Below, one piece after another: positions 48,976-52,349 of a DNA stretch of 52,349 nucleotides. Position 1 is the stretch's first letter. Each line of letters starts with the position of its first letter. The DNA lies in assembly GCA_963575745.1 (NCBI GenBank), contig CAUYUJ010011558.1, positions 1,180,280 to 1,232,628 on the forward strand. The letters are read 5' to 3'. This DNA is from Prorocentrum cordatum. Lineage: Eukaryota > Sar > Dinophyceae > Prorocentrales > Prorocentraceae. Position numbers and translations under genes: made by a program. The notes beneath the pieces are model-generated. The model was not told the DNA's origin. It was given only the letters and a program-made list of their open reading frames with translations, and made no database searches.

Positions 48976-49590
48976 TTGTTGAGTTGGACGCCGTTTTGGG
49001 GGGACAGAGACAGGAAAAACGGCAGACGACAACGGCGCGCCCCCATATCAGCCGGACGCCTGCGAGGTCATTGGCGGCAAGCGGCCATTCCACAGAGCTG
49101 TCGGCACTCAGTTTCAACGGTGGTCTTCAAGAAAGATGACGAATCCCCCCGCGAAAAATACAGAAACATCTCCCTGCTGGCGGTCGGCTATGAAGTCCTT
49201 GCCTTGCTGATGTTGGGTCGCCTCCTAAGTGGCGGAACAGAGGCGCCTCCGCGACGCGGATTTCTGTTCCCCAGCCAACCACAGCCAGGGGCATCTGTAG
49301 AGTATGGTCGACGAAGGACGGGTCGCTGTCCGCGATCCTCTAAGGCTGACCCAAGGTTTCTGACCGAGTCGCCGCGGCATCGTTGCACGTTGTTCTTGGG
49401 CGCTTTGTTTTTCCGAACCATTATTGGGCAATGATCTTTGCCGCATATGACCGCCGAACGATCGAAGTCCGTGGTCGCCATTTTGTGTCGCAATTTACAT
49501 GCAAAAGACGGGAATTTCGCAAGGGTGCCAACTAAACCCGTACTTGTTCGCCACGGTTCTGGCCGCAGTTACACCGCACTCACATCTATA
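48976..49590 (+). pseudogene. LINE reverse transcriptase, N-terminal half
   Basis: VVFKKDDESPREKYRNISLL followed by AVGYEVLALLMLGRLL matches the fingers motif of LINE RT (K-x-G-D...NYRPISLL...R-L). Later, in another frame, MQKTGISQGCQLNPYLFATV matches the QG-x-x-L-S-P-x-L-F palm motif. Between them the first palm Asp region is not recognisable. Immediately after LFATVLAAV the DNA becomes GCATGTGC repeats. The RT is thus cut before the F/Y-x-DD motif, and resumes at 51.95 kb. Confidence 0.7.
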
Positions 49591-49599
49591 CCCCTGGGT

Positions 49600-49990
49600 G
49601 GGTGTATGTGCGGCCGTTTTTGCGCTGTCATGTGCGCGCATGTGCGCGGCATGTGCCAGTCATGTGCCAGGCCTGTGCGGCCCTTCTTGGATGGACCTCC
49701 TACTGTGCACGTCGTGCCCGGGCATGTGCGGGGGCATGTGCGCTGCGTTTCGATGTATCCATCATACGCACATGCACGCACAGTCCGACGCAGATGCGCG
49801 CACATGCCTGCACATGCGGGAGGTGTTCGAGAATCGCAGGTCTGTCATCGGCACATGCACGCACATGCCTGTGCAACCTCTCTTCGGGAGGCCGCGCGGG
49901 CCCGCACATGCACGCACATGCGGTGAAGCGCGCGGGCGCACATGCGTGCACATCCCAATGCACATGCACGCTCATGCCCTAGGAGCTGTC
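49600..49990. repeat. GCATGTGC / GCACATGC cluster
   Basis: About fifteen copies of the octamer. The orientation GCATGTGC predominates to about 49745 and the reverse GCACATGC from about 49765, so the cluster is itself an inverted arrangement. Confidence 0.85.
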
Positions 49991-50281
49991 TGGGACCCCT
50001 GTGCCTCCAATGCCTCCTGGCCTTCGCAGAGCTAACCTGGTGCGTGCCAGGGCTTCCTGAAAGAGTTTGTTGTGCGTTTAGACTCGCCCGCTGCTGGCGG
50101 GGGCGGTTCTTGGAGCTGGCGGTGGCGTGCCTTCCTAGTAAAACAATCTCCCGCGCGCCTTCTCAGCTCGGCCGGAGCAGCAGGGGTGGGTGGGGGAGGT
50201 GGAGGGGGGGGGGAGGAGGGGGGGGCGGAGGAGGCGGACGCCCCTGGCTCGGCCGGCCCGCCCGCCTGTTCGGCTCGGCCA

Positions 50282-50362
50282 GAGGAGGAGGAGGAGGAGG
50301 AGGAGGAGGAGGAGGAGGAGGAGGAGGAGGAGGAGGAGGAGAGGAGGAGGAGGAGGAGGAGG
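50282..50362. repeat. GAG microsatellite
   Basis: Almost pure GAG units, next to a short GGGGGAGG run at 50190-50225. Confidence 0.9.
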
Positions 50363-50365
50363 TGA

Positions 50366-50425
50366 GAGTTGCGAGGATATCTCAGGCGAAAGTGGCTTGA
50401 CGGCCCGAGCTCAGGGAATCTCGGA
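50366..50425 (-). repeat. Inverted single copy of the 65-bp minisatellite unit
   Basis: GCGAGGATATCTCAGGCGAA and AGTGGCTTGACGG are the reverse complement of the unit that is tandemly repeated from 50585. Confidence 0.75.
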
Positions 50426-50584
50426 ATCGCTGGCCTGGCTCGGCCATTGGCGAGCTCGGCCTGTGCGAATACTGTGCGTACCTGTGCGGGGCATGTGCGG
50501 GACGTGCAAGAATCCCAGGGCCGGCGTTCGTCTCCGGGCGCTGGCGCGTTCGCGTCCGGCCCGTTCCGCGTGAGACGTCGTCGG

Positions 50585-51540
50585 CAATCTGGAGGCCGAC
50601 ATGCTTTGACATGAGGTGATCTGGCCACCTTAGCCTGAGACACCCTCGCAACTCTGGTCTCGGAGATGCCCTGCCCCAGGGTGGCCCGGCCACTTTCGCT
50701 TGAGACATCCTCGGAAGTCTGGGTTTCGAGACGCCCTGAGCTGAGGTGGTTAGCCTAATTTCGCTTGAGACATCCTCGCAACTCTGACCTCAGAGATCTC
50801 CTGCCCCATGCTGGTCAGGCCATTGTCGCCTGAGACATTCTCGCAAGTCTCGATTCCGATATCCCCGAGCTGAGGTGGTCAGCCACTGTCGCCTGAGACA
50901 TCCTCGCAACCCTGATCTCAATGATGCCCTGCTCGATAGTGTCTCGGCCCCTTTCGCCTGAGACATCCTCGGAACTCTGGGTTCCGAGACGCCCTGAGCT
51001 GAGGTGGTTAGACCACTTTCGCTTTAGACATCCTCGCCCGAGATGCCCTGAGTTGAGGTGTTCAGGCCACTTTCGCCTGAGACATCCTCGCAACTCTGAC
51101 CTCAATGATGCCCTGCTCCATAGTGTCTCGGCCTTTTTCGCCTGAGACCCTCGCAACTCTGGGTTCCGAGATGCCCTGAGCAGGTGGTCAGGCCACTCCT
51201 GCCTGAGACATCCTCGCAACTCTGGGTTCCGAGACGCCCTGGGCTGAGGTGTTCAGGCCACTTTCGCCAGAGATATCCTCGCAGCTCTGACCTCAGAGAT
51301 CTTTTGCCCCATGGTGGTCAGGCCACTTTCGCCTGAGACATCCTCACAACTCAGACCTCGGAGGTGTCCTGCCCCATGGTCGTCTGGTCACCTTGACCAG
51401 CGACATCCTCGCCACTCTGGTTTCCAAGATGCCCTGCCCCATGGTGGTCCGGCCACGCTTGCCTGAGACATCCTCGCAACTCTGGGTTGCGAAATGCCCC
51501 GAGCTCAGGTGGTCAGGCCACTATCGCCTGCGACATCTCT
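50585..51540. repeat. 65-bp minisatellite, about fifteen copies
   Basis: The unit contains GAGGTGGTCAGGCCACTTTC, GCCTGAGACATCCTCGCAAC and TCTGACCTCAGAGATGCCC. The word GACATCCTCG recurs near 50702, 50767, 50895, 50959, 51024, 51079, 51203, 51400 and 51464, with variants between, at steps of 55-67 bases. Frames over it give repeated peptides and are not genes. Confidence 0.9.
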
Positions 51541-51720
51541 GCGGCATGTGCGGGCATGTGCGTCTATGCTTTCAGAGTTTTGCTTGACCGTGCATTCGAC
51601 TGTGCGTCGGACGGTGTGGCATGTGCGCGCATGTGCGGCAATGCTGTTGAGGCTTTTGTATATTTGCATGGGCATGTGCATGCGACTGTGCGGCATGTGC
51701 CTGCATGTGCGGCCCCTTCC
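51540..51720. repeat. Second GCATGTGC cluster
   Basis: Seven or so GCATGTGC copies, all in one orientation, mark the right side of the block that interrupts the LINE. Confidence 0.8.
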
Positions 51721-51935
51721 GAACCACAATTTCAAAGTGAGCACTATAGAAGTGAGCGCTATAGAAGTGAGTCCGGTGTATGGCCGATGTAGACGCAAAC
51801 GTGCAGGCCTCCCGAGGATCGGCGCCCCCGACTGCAATCTGCGTCGACATAGAGTACGCCGTCCACATTTCTCTGGCATCAGGCAACACATGTTAATATT
51901 GGAGAATTTCTCGCACCGAGCCAGCACGCATGGGC
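51721..51935. other. Short stretch before the LINE resumes
   Basis: Contains a small tandem, AGTGAGCACTATAGA then AGTGAGCGCTATAGA (51737-51772). No gene seen. Confidence 0.5.
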
Positions 51936-51949
51936 TAGAACAGAATTGG

Positions 51950-52349
51950 CCAAAAGCATCTCACGCGCAGATCCGCCACAACGTCGCGAACGCGGTCATG
52001 CCGCAGGGCGCGCTGATCAAGCCGCCGAATAACGCCACGCATCTCGGCAGTTCTTTGAAAGTTGATGGGCCTGCAGGGGCGCCCATCGCTCGCAGGCTCG
52101 GCGAAGCTACGGCTGCTTTCAAGGCGTTGCGAAGTGATGGGAAGCACACGAACATCACGCGCGCCGGGGAGACTGAGACTTTCATTGCGTGCGCGGCGTC
52201 GAAGCTGCCGCACAGCTTGGAGACCATGTGCCTCCGCCAGGCTGACAACAACAATATCGACGCCATCCAGACACGTCAGCTACGAAATGTTCACATCGTG
52301 CCACATTTACCGATCTCGAAAAATACAGAATGGAAAAGTCAAGCGGCAA
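51950..52349 (+). pseudogene. LINE reverse transcriptase, C-terminal half, runs off the window
   Basis: Open to the last base. SHAQIRHNVANAVMPQGALI leads into NNATHLGSSLKVDGPAGAPI (family: YLGS-x-L-x-x-DG), then ARRLGEATAAFKALRS (R-I/L-G-x-A-x-x-A-F), ETFIACAASKLPHSLET (SKLLY-x-LE) and IDAIQTRQLRNVHIVPHLPI (D-x-F-x-x-R-x-LR). This is the thumb/connection region of a LINE RT, on the same strand as the N-terminal half. The missing palm motif with the catalytic Asp pair should lie in the lost or displaced part. Confidence 0.7.

Noticed and set aside
50585-51540. Repeat protein encoded by the 65-bp minisatellite
   Set aside because: 65 is not a multiple of three, so each unit shifts frame. Open stretches are short and on opposite strands.

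Overview
This GC-rich window looks like nuclear DNA of a dinoflagellate. The grounds are three-base microsatellites (CCT/GAG, ACT) everywhere, short GT-AG introns plus one probable GC-AG intron, long reading frames without recognisable relatives, and several layers of decayed retroelements of types I associate with dinoflagellates. No rRNA, tRNA or CRISPR array was recognised, and nothing argues for a bacterial or organellar origin.

Layout. 1-3162: three protein-like reading frames of unknown function, perhaps exons of one gene. 3163-6300: gene-poor, with pyrimidine/purine microsatellites and a roughly 75-bp periodic series of GTGAAAT/ATTTCAC palindromes. About 6568-8601: a spliced cytosine-C5 DNA methyltransferase gene. 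When short introns are removed it shows motifs I, IV (PCQ), VI (ENV), VIII, IX and X in order. 8870-13123: a long, mostly helical protein with a Cys/His-rich start and a Lys-rich tail, broken by one intron and two frame changes. 13974-17000: an 11-residue repeat ORF, then a decayed retroelement with a retroelement C-terminal domain and an RNase H. 17395-17995: a 77-bp minisatellite. 18000-20900: mostly empty of genes.

20905-44306 is the centrepiece: a 23.4-kb Ty1/copia-like LTR retrotransposon. It has 197/198-bp LTRs (TGTG...CACA) and a 5-bp target duplication, GAAGG, on both sides. Its order is gag (coiled coil, CCCH zinc fingers), protease, integrase, reverse transcriptase and RNase H. About 8 kb of extra reading frames follow, one of which matches the Tpt1/KptA RNA 2'-phosphotransferase (ADP-ribosyltransferase fold) family. 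A second element, 26307-32552, with terminal inverted repeats of about 0.67 kb, sits inside pol at a codon boundary with a 3-bp duplication (CCT). It holds only repeats, among them a 1.3-kb ACT microsatellite that contains a 0.5-kb palindrome. The LTR element carries several stops and frame changes and is probably dead.

44312-47760 is gene-poor. 47768 to the window end is a decayed LINE: AP-endonuclease, RT N-terminal half, then a 2.1-kb block of GCATGTGC repeats and a 65-bp minisatellite, then the RT C-terminal half, which runs off the end.

The retrotransposon reading frames would work together as one copy-and-paste element. The methyltransferase and its helical neighbour lie in the same orientation and may be a host locus or mobile cargo; the sequence alone does not decide.
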